This document shows, one piece after another, positions 36,279 through 44,382 of a stretch of 64,000 bases of DNA. The notes beneath the pieces are model-generated. The model ran no database searches, had not been told where the DNA came from, and worked only from the letters and a program-made list of their open reading frames with translations. The translations under genes and the position numbers were made by a program. The DNA lies in the NCBI GenBank assembly GCA_900315605.1, contig OMZU01000002.1:1-64000 (forward strand), in the 5' to 3' direction. Source of the stretch: an uncultured Eubacteriales bacterium. Its GTDB lineage: Bacteria; Bacillota; Clostridia; Oscillospirales; Acutalibacteraceae. How positions within the stretch are numbered: position 1 is the stretch's first letter; each line of letters begins with the position of its first letter.

Positions 36279-36307
36279 TTGACTAAAATGTTGTTTTGTG
36301 CTATACT
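36279..36307 (+). promoter_or_regulatory. Promoter of the cobalamin-riboswitch operon
   Basis: TTGACT at 36279-36284, 17-nt spacer, TATACT at 36302-36307. Transcription would start near 36314, just before the riboswitch. Confidence 0.7.
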
Positions 36308-36339
36308 GTGTTTATCGTGTATACGTATGCGATTAATAA

Positions 36340-36475
36340 TCAGGTTACGCGTTCCGGCGAATTTCGTCGGGTAATAGAGAATTCGGTGAGAATCCGAAGC
36401 AACTGTCATTACTGTATTTGACAAGGCTGCAAAATGCTTTGTCATAAGTCAGATCGCTTCCGCGTAGTCTTGGAT
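36340..36475 (+). ncRNA. Cobalamin riboswitch
   Basis: The aptamer core is visible: AGGTTACGC, then GGGTAATAGA, the B12-box-like GAATTCGGTGAGAATCCG, AAGCAACTGTCATTACTGT, a variable stem arm and the closing AGTCAGATCGC. These are in the order of the cobalamin riboswitch family and binding of a corrinoid should turn the operon off. Boundaries are estimates; a covariance model was not run. Confidence 0.88.
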
Positions 36476-36535
36476 TTGCATTCTTGGACAAGAAGAAGCG
36501 CAGCCAACATTTGCTCATATTTTATGGACTTGTTT

Positions 36536-36580
36536 TCCTGTGTTTTCTTTCTGAAAATGGCTGAAAGCCAAAACAGGAGG
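36536..36580 (+). promoter_or_regulatory. Hairpin that can sequester the ribosome binding site
   Basis: TCCTGTGTTTT (36536-36546) can pair with AAAACAGGA (36570-36578), burying most of AGGAGG at 36575-36580. An inner hairpin (TGGCTGAAAGCCA) lies between. This is a plausible expression platform acting on translation; no U-tract terminator was seen between aptamer and gene. Confidence 0.6.
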
Positions 36581-36585
36581 ATTTT

Positions 36586-37578
36586 ATGAAAACTTACACA
36601 AAACTCACTTCATCCGTGCTTGCCGCTACTATGCTTGCGGCAGCTTCACTCACCGCTGTATCTGCCGTTGAGGACAACACTCCCGGCACGGTGAGAGTAA
36701 TTGTCAGAAATGATGTTTATTCCGCTCAAAACGGTGCGGACTGGGACGGAGTTCTGATCGACGAAATTGTAAGCCTTGACGACAACGATTCCGTGACCTC
36801 GGTCATGAAAGGTGTTTTTGAAAGCTACGAAATGGATTACACCTTTTCCGACAGCTACAAATACTTTCAGAGCGTAAACGGTCTGGACGAATACGAGAAC
36901 AACGGTTCGGGCGGCTGGATGATAACGCTCAACGATTGGTTCACTGCTCAGGGCACAGACGCTTATACTGTTCAAAACGGAAAGCTGAAGGACGGAGACG
37001 AGCTTTGTATGCAGTACAGCTGCTCATGGGGTGCTGATATTTCGAGCATGTGGAGCGATTCAACAACGACTCTCAGCTCGCTTGAAGTCACCGGAGCACA
37101 GCTTGAGCCTGAGTTTTCTGCCGATAATAAGGAATACACCCTTAGAATTGATTCAAATACTGCTGAAATTCTGCTGACTCCCACAGCATATAATAAGAAT
37201 TTCCAGGTTAGAATATATAAAAACGAATATACACCCGAAAGCTCCGGCTCTGAGCTTGTCAAGAGCAGAAGCTTTGAGGTCGAAAACGGAGATACGGTCT
37301 ATATCGGTGTTGCCAACCCTAATTGGGAAACCATGAATTCCATGCCGTATGAAGAAACTGTTTACAAGCTTTCCGTAAGCTCCGAAGTGTCGGTGCAATA
37401 TGATGTGAACGGAGACGGAGCTTTTGATATTAACGACGCAACAGCAATCCAGCTTTATCTTGCAGATCTTGATACTTTGAGCGAAAACGGACTCAATGCA
37501 GCAGATGCGAACGGTGACGGCAGTGTTGACATTAACGACGCGACCCATATCCAGTTGATGCTCGCTGAGCTTGTGTGA
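36586..37578 (+). CDS. Secreted DUF4430 protein with dockerin
   Basis: A 330-residue exported protein, first gene of the riboswitch operon. Signal peptide (about 1-27); DUF4430 domain (about 35-150; GSGGWMITLNDWF and LKDGDELCMQYSC), the fold of the C-terminal beta-domain of transcobalamin and intrinsic factor; a cadherin-like beta sandwich (about 160-265; LSSLEVTGAQLEPEFSADN); a type I dockerin at the end (about 272-330) with two intact calcium loops, DVNGDGAFDIND and DANGDGSVDIND. The corrinoid link rests on the riboswitch plus the fold, so binding is inferred. The dockerin should plug into a cohesin elsewhere in the genome. The next gene overlaps its stop (TGATG). Confidence 0.87.
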   Translation: MKTYTKLTSSVLAATMLAAASLTAVSAVEDNTPGTVRVIVRNDVYSAQNGADWDGVLIDEIVSLDDNDSVTSVMKGVFESYEMDYTFSDSYKYFQSVNGLDEYENNGSGGWMITLNDWFTAQGTDAYTVQNGKLKDGDELCMQYSCSWGADISSMWSDSTTTLSSLEVTGAQLEPEFSADNKEYTLRIDSNTAEILLTPTAYNKNFQVRIYKNEYTPESSGSELVKSRSFEVENGDTVYIGVANPNWETMNSMPYEETVYKLSVSSEVSVQYDVNGDGAFDINDATAIQLYLADLDTLSENGLNAADANGDGSVDINDATHIQLMLAELV

Positions 37579-38729
37579 TGAAGAAGGCTTTTGCTTGGAT
37601 TTTTCGGCAGACGGTAATATGTCTTTTGACTTTTGCAATGATTTCAGGCGTTACCGTTTTTGCAGCCGATAATAATTCGATCAACTCAAAATATCTCTCA
37701 ACAGGCAATTATCTTTCATCGCTTCCTGCGCCTTCGCTGGGTTCAGTCGGCGGCGAGTGGCTTGCGCTCGGACTTGCGCGGTCGTATTTTATGACTTCAC
37801 AAACGGCAGAGGCATACTATCAAAACGTTGTTAATACGGTAAAAACCATTGGCAAGCCTCAGCTTCACCGTGCAAAGTCAACTGAGAATTCAAGAGTTGT
37901 GCTTGCGCTGACTTCTATCGGAAAAGACGTTACCAACGTCGGAGGCTACAATTTGCTTGAACCCTTGGCGGACTTTAGCTTTTTGAAAAAGCAGGGAATC
38001 AACGGTTCTGTATGGGCATTGATCGCCTTTGACAGCAATAACTACAAGATCCCCGATATTAATTCCGATAAACAGGTCACAAGAGAAGCTTTGATCGACT
38101 ATATCCTCGACGCACAGCTTCCGGACGGCGGCTGGTCAATCGCCGAAACCGATCCTGTGGCTGACGATATGACCGCAATGGCAGTTCAGTCGCTTGCTCC
38201 GTACTACAACATCCTGCCGGAAGTAAAACCGGCTGTGGACAGAGCTCTGGAGCTTTTTCCGCAAATGTTCAAAAACAGCTCTCCCGAAACATGCGCACAG
38301 CAGACGGTGGCATTAACAAGCCTTGGGCTTGATCCGCAAAGCGAACGCTTTTTGCAGGACGGCAAAAGCGTGATAGATGAAATGCTGCGTTGCTCGGTCA
38401 ATAACGGCTTTTCGCATTTTCCGGGCGAAGAATACGACCAAATGTCAACCGAACAGGCATTTTATGCACTGACCTCGGTTAATAGACTGCAAGAGGATAA
38501 AACATCGTTATATGATATGACAGATGTTTTTGCCGACAGCGAGGACCTGTATGACGTCAACTTTGACGGTTGCTTTGATATTAACGACTGCACAGCGATT
38601 CAAAAGCAGCTTGCAAGACTTGACACCTTATCACTGCTCGGATTAAAAAAATCCGACGCCAACCGCGACAGAGATATTGACATATCAGACGTCACGTTTC
38701 TTCAAAAGAGGCTGGCTAAAATTATTTGA
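37578..38729 (+). CDS. Secreted alpha-toroid (IF alpha-domain-like) protein with dockerin
   Basis: A 383-residue exported protein: signal peptide (about 1-30); an all-helical alpha/alpha-toroid domain (about 45-315) of the prenyltransferase/squalene-cyclase-like superfamily, with the QW-like motif QLPDGGWS and the following DDMTAMAVQSLAPY; a type I dockerin (about 325-383) with loops DVNFDGCFDIND and DANRDRDIDISD, the second less canonical. In intrinsic factor an equivalent helical barrel forms the other half of the cobalamin site. Start at ATG 37578, sharing a base with the preceding stop. Terpene cyclase function is unlikely for a secreted dockerin protein in this operon. Confidence 0.83.
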   Translation: MKKAFAWIFRQTVICLLTFAMISGVTVFAADNNSINSKYLSTGNYLSSLPAPSLGSVGGEWLALGLARSYFMTSQTAEAYYQNVVNTVKTIGKPQLHRAKSTENSRVVLALTSIGKDVTNVGGYNLLEPLADFSFLKKQGINGSVWALIAFDSNNYKIPDINSDKQVTREALIDYILDAQLPDGGWSIAETDPVADDMTAMAVQSLAPYYNILPEVKPAVDRALELFPQMFKNSSPETCAQQTVALTSLGLDPQSERFLQDGKSVIDEMLRCSVNNGFSHFPGEEYDQMSTEQAFYALTSVNRLQEDKTSLYDMTDVFADSEDLYDVNFDGCFDINDCTAIQKQLARLDTLSLLGLKKSDANRDRDIDISDVTFLQKRLAKII

Positions 38730-38741
38730 GGTTGATTTTAA

Positions 38742-39680
38742 ATGCAAAAACTAATTGCTATTTACAAAAGAAACAAGGTTTATTGTATTATCGGTTTGGT
38801 TTCTGCCATAATTCTTGCATTAACCCTGATTTTCGGTGATAATTCTCCGCATTTGACCGGTAATGTTGTAAAGATCGATACTATCGCCAACGCAACCTAT
38901 GACGAGGCTGCTCTAAGAAAACAGCAGCCGACGACGCAAAACGGGATATTTAACTTTTTCCCTGTAAACAACGATAATAATTACGATCAAAGCAACGTCA
39001 ATAGCTATGATTCAAATAATTCTTCAGCAGTTTCAGGAAACAATTCCGGCACACAGCCAACGGACAGCTACCACTTTGTAATGTCAAATGACAATGTGCA
39101 TGTAAACCCGAATCTTGACTCGATCATCAAACGGCTTGCCGACGATCTCAAAAATCAAACGACTGTTCCTGCCACAACCAAAAAAGACAAGGACAAGGAT
39201 AAGGATCAAACGCCGACCAAAAGCCGCTCTGAGTCCGAGGCGGAAGCGACCGAGCCGCAGGAGGAAGAGGATAAGACCCTTACCTGTACGATCTCGATTT
39301 CATGTGCAACGGCACTCAGCAACAAGGACAAGCTTGACGAGGACAAGGCTGAGCTGATCCCATCGGACGGCTGGATCCTAAAGCCCGTTACTGTTGAGTT
39401 TACGAAGGGTGAAGACCTCGGCGAGGTTATGAACCGCGTTTGCAGAGAAAACGGAATCCATTTTGAATACACCTTTAATCCTCTCTATGATTCAAACTAC
39501 GCAGAAGGAATAGGTAATTTGTATGAATTTGATTGCGGTTCCGAGTCGGGCTGGATGTATAGTGTAAACGGTTGGTATCCTAACTACGGCTATTCACGTT
39601 ATGAACTCAAAAACAATGATAACGTCGAATGGAAGTATACCTGTAGCTTAGGTAAGGATATCGGCGGAAGCAACTATTAA
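38742..39680 (+). CDS. Membrane-anchored DUF4430 protein
   Basis: A 312-residue protein with an N-terminal membrane anchor (about 14-32), a long low-complexity linker rich in Asn, Ser, Lys, Asp and Glu (about 55-180), and a C-terminal DUF4430 domain (about 185-312) with GSESGWMYSVNGWYPNYG and NVEWKYTCSLG. It is therefore a cell-bound version of the domain in the first gene, held out from the membrane on a stalk. Likely hands corrinoid from the secreted parts to the ECF transporter; inference. ATG behind TGAGG. Separated from ecfT by a structured 170-base gap. Confidence 0.87.
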   Translation: MQKLIAIYKRNKVYCIIGLVSAIILALTLIFGDNSPHLTGNVVKIDTIANATYDEAALRKQQPTTQNGIFNFFPVNNDNNYDQSNVNSYDSNNSSAVSGNNSGTQPTDSYHFVMSNDNVHVNPNLDSIIKRLADDLKNQTTVPATTKKDKDKDKDQTPTKSRSESEAEATEPQEEEDKTLTCTISISCATALSNKDKLDEDKAELIPSDGWILKPVTVEFTKGEDLGEVMNRVCRENGIHFEYTFNPLYDSNYAEGIGNLYEFDCGSESGWMYSVNGWYPNYGYSRYELKNNDNVEWKYTCSLGKDIGGSNY

Positions 39681-39699
39681 TATTTGCCGGTCGGCACAA

Positions 39700-39755
39700 T
39701 TGCCCGCCTATCCGAACTGTGTCGATAATGATGACCGTGTTCGACGGCGGGTCAA
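39700..39755 (+). ncRNA. Structured element after the third B12 gene
   Basis: Nested stems: CCCGCC (39703-39708) with GGCGGG (39746-39751), and CGAAC (39713-39717) with GTTCG (39739-39743). Not a family I recognise. Could be an mRNA processing or stability element. Confidence 0.4.
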
Positions 39756-39775
39756 ACAATTTCCTATATAGTAAA

Positions 39776-39813
39776 AAAGGAATCGCTGATTAAGCGTAAT
39801 CGGCGGTTCCTTT
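39776..39813 (+). terminator. Long hairpin before ecfT, possible partial terminator
   Basis: A 17-bp stem (39776-39792 with 39797-39813, two G-T pairs) with loop AGCG. A seven-T run lies about 14 nt after the stem, not adjacent, so termination may be partial. It divides the secreted genes from the transporter genes. Confidence 0.45.
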
Positions 39814-39851
39814 AGTATGTTATATGTTTTTTTAAAAATCAGCAGGTTATT

Positions 39852-40742
39852 ATGAAAGATTCTTTTTCAAGACTGCACCCGGTTGTGTGCTTCTTTTTTT
39901 ATTTATTTGTAATTCTTTTTTCGATGCTTGAGAACAACCCGTTCTGTTTAAGTATTTCGCTTGTCTGCGCTTTTGTTAATGCCGTAGCTTTAAACGGGAA
40001 AAAAACTATTGTGTTCACCGTAAAGTATCTAATCCCGACGATGCTCATGGTAATAATCATAAATCCGTTGTTCAACCATTCAGGCGTTACGATCCTGGCG
40101 TATCTTCCGTGGGGAAACCCATTGACTCTGGAATCGGTGTTGTACGGCTTTTTTGCCGCTGCATTATTGTGTACGGTGGTGTTGTGGTTCTCGTCGTTTA
40201 ACAAAGTTATGACGACCGACAAGCTGGTTTATTTGTTTGGCAGGCTTTCGCCCTCGCTGAGTCTTTTATTTTCGATGTCATTAAGGCTGGTTCCAAAGCT
40301 TTCCGCACAAACAAAAGAGGTCAAAGAGTCTCAAAAAGCTTTGGGAAGGGATATTTCAAGGGGCTCGGTTTTTCAAAGACTTAAAACGGCGGCAAAGATC
40401 ATTTCGGTAATGATTTCAAGAATGCTTGAGGATTCCATGGAAACCGCCGATTCAATGAAAAGCAGGGGATACGGATTGAAAGGCAGAACAGCATTTTCGC
40501 TGTATACTTTCAGAGAAAGGGATTTTGCCGTGCTTTCCGCTGTTGTAATAATGTCGCTCTCCTTGATAGGTCTAAAGCTATGCCATGCGGTGGATTTTAA
40601 ATTTTTCCCGATGGTAAAGGGAGGAGCATTTTCAGCAGAAACGGCGGCTTGCTACATAATTTATGCATTATTAATGCTTTTGCCGGTGATAATCAACGTT
40701 TGGGAGGGGATAAAATGGAAGCGATTACAGTCCGCGATCTAA
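39852..40742 (+). CDS. ecfT: ECF transporter T component
   Basis: A 296-residue membrane protein of the EcfT/CbiQ family, the scaffold that couples ATP hydrolysis to movement of the S component. About five to six helices plus a cytoplasmic coupling region with SMSLRLVPKL and the ADSMKSRGYGLKGR segment carrying the conserved Arg-Gly motif that contacts the ATPases. Overlaps the next gene by 28 bases. Presumably serves the corrinoid S-like domain fused next door; a genome-wide general EcfT role cannot be excluded. Confidence 0.9.
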   Translation: MKDSFSRLHPVVCFFFYLFVILFSMLENNPFCLSISLVCAFVNAVALNGKKTIVFTVKYLIPTMLMVIIINPLFNHSGVTILAYLPWGNPLTLESVLYGFFAAALLCTVVLWFSSFNKVMTTDKLVYLFGRLSPSLSLLFSMSLRLVPKLSAQTKEVKESQKALGRDISRGSVFQRLKTAAKIISVMISRMLEDSMETADSMKSRGYGLKGRTAFSLYTFRERDFAVLSAVVIMSLSLIGLKLCHAVDFKFFPMVKGGAFSAETAACYIIYALLMLLPVIINVWEGIKWKRLQSAI

Positions 40743-43351
40743 GCTTTTTTTATCCCGAAGAAAAGCAGCCGGCAATTGAAAACGTCTCATTTTCGATCAG
40801 GAGCGGTGAATTTGTGACCCTGTGCGGACGTTCGGGAAGCGGAAAAACAACTCTTCTCCGGCTTTTAAAGCCCTCGCTTGCTCCGCATGGTGAAAAAAGC
40901 GGAAGCGTGACTTTTTTCGGAAAGGATATCTCCTCGCTTGACCATAGAGAAGAGTCACAGCGAATCGGATTTGTTCAACAATCTCCCGAAAATCAAATCG
41001 TTACCGACAAGGTTTGGCACGAGCTTGCGTTCGGGCTTGAAAATCTGGGACTTGAAAACAGCGTTATTCGCAGAAGAGTTGCCGAAACAGCGGCTTTTTT
41101 TGGGATTGAGCAATGGTTTGAAAAATCCGTTTTTAAGCTTTCGGGCGGTCAAAAGCAGATACTAAGTCTTGCTTCGATCATGGCGATGCAGCCGGACGTT
41201 CTGATCCTTGACGAGCCTGCAAGCAGGCTCGATCCTATTGCGACGACTGAATTTTTCGGATGCCTTTCAAAAATCAACCGTGAGCTCGGCGTAACGGTAA
41301 TCATCACAGAGCACGCGCTTGACGAGCTTTTGCCGCTGAGCGATCGCGTTTTGGTTATTGATAAAGGCAAGATTATTTGCGATTCAAGCCCTCGTGAGCT
41401 TGGTGAAAATTTAAAGGATCAAGACAGCGGTATATTTCTTTCAATGCCTGCACCGGTCAGGATCTGGAACGCTGTTGACGGCACGGGAGAATGTCCGCTC
41501 ACCGTTGCAGAAGGCAGGCAGTGGCTTGAACAATTCGCAAAAAATAATTCTCTCAGAGAACTAAATTCCGAGACAAAACACGACTATACAGATATAACCG
41601 TCAGCTTAAAAAATGTTTTTTTTAGATATCAAAAGGAATCCAATGACGTTATAAAAGATTTGAGCCTTGATTTCAGAGCTGGCGAGTTTACCGCGATTTT
41701 AGGCGGAAACGGCGCGGGAAAAACAACTCTGCTTTCTATTATCAGTGGGATCAACAAGCCTTATTCGGGAAAGGTAAAATGCTTTCGCAAGGTTGGTTCT
41801 CTGCCGCAGAATCCACAGAGTCTGTTTTTGAAAAATACCGTTTATGAGGATCTGGGCGAGGTTTTGGACGGGTCAGGATTAGCGAAAGAAGAGATAAACC
41901 GCCGTGTGAGCTCGATCGCTTCGCTTTGCAGACTGGATAAGCTTTTGAGCAGACATCCGTTTGATTTGTCTGGCGGTGAGCAGCAGCGTGCAGCACTGGC
42001 AAAGGTCTTGCTCCTAAATCTCGGTGTGCTCTTGCTTGACGAGCCTACAAAGGGCTTTGACGCAGAATTCAAGCTGATTTTTGCCGGAATAATACGCAGA
42101 CTCACGGCTTCGGGAGTTACTGTTATAATGGTGAGCCATGACGTTGAATTCTGTGCGGCTCACGCGCACAATTGTGTAATGCTCTTTAACGGCGACGCGG
42201 TTTCTTCGGGAAGCCCAAGGGAGTTTTTTAACTCAAACAGCTTTTATTCAACTTCGGCTAACCGAATGTCAAAGGGGATCATTAACAGTGCGATCACCGC
42301 AGAGGATGTGATTTACTGCTGCAATGTGGATTTGCCTGATAATAACCCTGACGAGGGTGAAAGCACACAGGCTTATGATATGCCTGATGACGCCGAAAAA
42401 TCAGACGAAAATAAGGACAGTTCAAGACAGCTTTCTCCGCTAAAAAAGGGATTGGGGATCATAGGTGCTGCAATGCTTATTGCCGGGATTTTTATAAATC
42501 TTGATTTATTCGGAATGTTTGATCTTGGCGAAAGCTATATACAAATCAACATTTTGCTTATTGCCTTGCCGATCGTTTTGCTGATATTTTCGTTTGGTGC
42601 TTTTTCAAAATCCGAGGGTGTGAAAATCGATGCCGCGGAAGGTACAAAGCTGAGAAAGCGGACTGTTGCAGCGGCTGTGATGATAATTCTTGCTATTCCG
42701 CTAACCATGTTTTTGGGCATAAAGTTTTTGAATGATGAAAAATATATGTTCATATCCTTACTTGTGATGCTCGAAGCCTCATTGCCGTTTTTTCTTATCT
42801 TTGAGGGCAGAAAGCCGCAGGCAAGAGAGCTTGTTATATTGTCTGCGCTATGCGCATTGGCTATCGCAGGCAGAGCTGCGTTTTATATGCTGCCTATGTT
42901 CAAGCCGGTTTTGGCAGTTGTGATTATTGCCGGAGTAGCCTTTGGCGGAGAAGCAGGATTTATTGTGGGAGCGGTGACAATGCTGCTTTCAAATATGTTT
43001 TTCGGTCAGGGACCGTGGACTCCGTGGCAGATGTTTGCCGCCGGTATAATCGGATTTTTGGCTGGGATCCTGTTCAAAAAAGGATTTTTGGGAAGAAGCA
43101 GAGGCGCGCTTTGTGTTTTCGGCTTTGTCGCCACTATATTGATTTACGGACCTATTATGAACTTTGCGTCGTTTATTATGACGCGATCGCCTTGGGATGT
43201 CAAAATAATAGCCTCGTTTTTTGTTCAGGGTTTTCCAATGGATTTGATCCACGCTTTTTCAACTCTTGTTTTTCTGTTTTTTGCTGCGGAACCAATGCTC
43301 GAAAAGCTTGACAGAATAAAACTTAAATACGGCTTATATTCGCCGAAATAA
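40715..43351 (+). CDS. Fused ECF transporter: ATPase A1, ATPase A2 and S component
   Basis: An 878-residue triple fusion. ATPase 1 (about 1-245): Walker A GRSGSGKTTLLR, signature LSGGQKQ, Walker B LILDEPASRLDP. ATPase 2 (about 305-530): GGNGAGKTTLLS, LSGGEQQRAALAK, LLLDEPTKGFD. A charged linker follows, then about ten hydrophobic helices (about 588-878): four extra helices and a final six-helix block with GAVTMLLSNMFFGQGPWTP, typical of ECF S components. Both ATPase sites look intact. ATG at 40715 behind GGGAGGGG; a longer in-frame start at 40649 lies deep inside ecfT. The cobalamin assignment comes from the riboswitch and neighbours. Its stop is 10 bases from the convergent map stop. Confidence 0.9.
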   Translation: MEAITVRDLSFFYPEEKQPAIENVSFSIRSGEFVTLCGRSGSGKTTLLRLLKPSLAPHGEKSGSVTFFGKDISSLDHREESQRIGFVQQSPENQIVTDKVWHELAFGLENLGLENSVIRRRVAETAAFFGIEQWFEKSVFKLSGGQKQILSLASIMAMQPDVLILDEPASRLDPIATTEFFGCLSKINRELGVTVIITEHALDELLPLSDRVLVIDKGKIICDSSPRELGENLKDQDSGIFLSMPAPVRIWNAVDGTGECPLTVAEGRQWLEQFAKNNSLRELNSETKHDYTDITVSLKNVFFRYQKESNDVIKDLSLDFRAGEFTAILGGNGAGKTTLLSIISGINKPYSGKVKCFRKVGSLPQNPQSLFLKNTVYEDLGEVLDGSGLAKEEINRRVSSIASLCRLDKLLSRHPFDLSGGEQQRAALAKVLLLNLGVLLLDEPTKGFDAEFKLIFAGIIRRLTASGVTVIMVSHDVEFCAAHAHNCVMLFNGDAVSSGSPREFFNSNSFYSTSANRMSKGIINSAITAEDVIYCCNVDLPDNNPDEGESTQAYDMPDDAEKSDENKDSSRQLSPLKKGLGIIGAAMLIAGIFINLDLFGMFDLGESYIQINILLIALPIVLLIFSFGAFSKSEGVKIDAAEGTKLRKRTVAAAVMIILAIPLTMFLGIKFLNDEKYMFISLLVMLEASLPFFLIFEGRKPQARELVILSALCALAIAGRAAFYMLPMFKPVLAVVIIAGVAFGGEAGFIVGAVTMLLSNMFFGQGPWTPWQMFAAGIIGFLAGILFKKGFLGRSRGALCVFGFVATILIYGPIMNFASFIMTRSPWDVKIIASFFVQGFPMDLIHAFSTLVFLFFAAEPMLEKLDRIKLKYGLYSPK

Positions 43352-43361
43352 TAAGTTAGTA

Positions 43362-44234
43362 TCAGTATGAAATTATTTCATATCCGTCCTCGGTAACAAG
43401 CACCTGGATTTCCCACTGGGCGGACATTGAACCGTCCTTTGTGTAGATCGTCCAACCGTTTTTTTCGTCAACATAAACATCGTGCTTGCCCATATTTATC
43501 ATAGGCTCGATCGTAAATATCATTCCCGGAACAAGCAGCATTTCGGTGCCCTTTTCCGAAACATAGCTGACCCACGGATCCTCGTGAAATTCAAGACCGA
43601 TCCCGTGACCTCCGACCTCTCTGACAACCGAATAGCCCATTGATTTTATATAGTCGTTCACAGCCTGACCCATATCGCCGAGAAAGCCCCAGGGCTTGAC
43701 CTGTTCAAGTCCTTTGTACACGCTTTCCTTTGCGGCGTTTACAAGACGTTTGTTTTCTTCGCTGACGTTTCCGATGCAAAACATTCTTGAAGAATCCGAG
43801 AAATAACCGTTGAGATTTGTTGACACATCAACGTTGACGATGTCGCCGTCCTTTAGAATAATATCCTCGGAAGGTATTCCGTGACAAACCTCGTTGTTGA
43901 TCGAGGTGCAAACGCTTTTCGGAAAGCCCTGATAATTCAACGGAGCCGGGATCCCGCCCATTTTGGCGGTGATTTCTTCAACCCAACGATTGATTTCGGC
44001 GGTTGAGATCCCGGCGGCAATGTGCTCTGCAACGTAGTCGAGCACAGCGATATTGATAACTGCGCTTTGCTTTATTTTCTCGATTTGATCGGGATTTTTT
44101 ATTATCTCGTGCGAGGGAACAATATGACCCTTAGCTTCAAATTCCTCGATTTTTTCATCAAAATCGATATGGCATTTTTTATATTTTTTTCCGCTTCCGC
44201 ACCAGCACTCGTCATTCCTTCCGGGCTTGTTCAT
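43362..44234 (-). CDS. map: Methionine aminopeptidase with SEC-C zinc motif
   Basis: A 290-residue type I methionine aminopeptidase that trims the initiator Met. N-terminal SEC-C motif (about 2-25: GRNDECWCGSGKKYKKCH) binds zinc and probably docks to the ribosome; the pita-bread catalytic domain has metal ligands in DIVNVDVSTNLNGYFSD, GHGIGLEFHE, TIEPMIN and QWEIQVLV. Start at ATG 44234 behind AAGGAAG; an upstream extension of 20 residues has no site. Long form of the enzyme, common in Clostridia. Confidence 0.94.
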   Translation of the reverse strand: MNKPGRNDECWCGSGKKYKKCHIDFDEKIEEFEAKGHIVPSHEIIKNPDQIEKIKQSAVINIAVLDYVAEHIAAGISTAEINRWVEEITAKMGGIPAPLNYQGFPKSVCTSINNEVCHGIPSEDIILKDGDIVNVDVSTNLNGYFSDSSRMFCIGNVSEENKRLVNAAKESVYKGLEQVKPWGFLGDMGQAVNDYIKSMGYSVVREVGGHGIGLEFHEDPWVSYVSEKGTEMLLVPGMIFTIEPMINMGKHDVYVDEKNGWTIYTKDGSMSAQWEIQVLVTEDGYEIISY

Positions 44235-44302
44235 TTTCTCGCTTCCTTTAACATTTGTTAAAATAATTATATCACTTTGTTGATCTTTAAACAATAACTT
44301 AT

Positions 44303-44331
44303 TGCCATATTTTTACTTATATTGTATAATT
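44303..44331 (+). promoter_or_regulatory. Putative promoter of the amidase-radA operon
   Basis: TTGCCA at 44303-44308, 17-nt spacer, TATAAT at 44326-44331, about 50 nt before the ATG. Confidence 0.55.
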
Positions 44332-44382
44332 GAAGTAATATTTTTGACCTCGCAGCGCATAAGGTAGGGCAGAGGTGGTTTG

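Noticed and set aside
36340..36475. Transcription-terminating riboswitch
   Set aside because: No GC stem with T-run was found between the aptamer and the first gene; hiding of the ribosome binding site fits better.
37578..38729. Terpene or squalene cyclase
   Set aside because: The fold is related but the protein is exported, has a dockerin, lies in a B12-controlled operon, and shows no DxDD or DDxxD catalytic motif.
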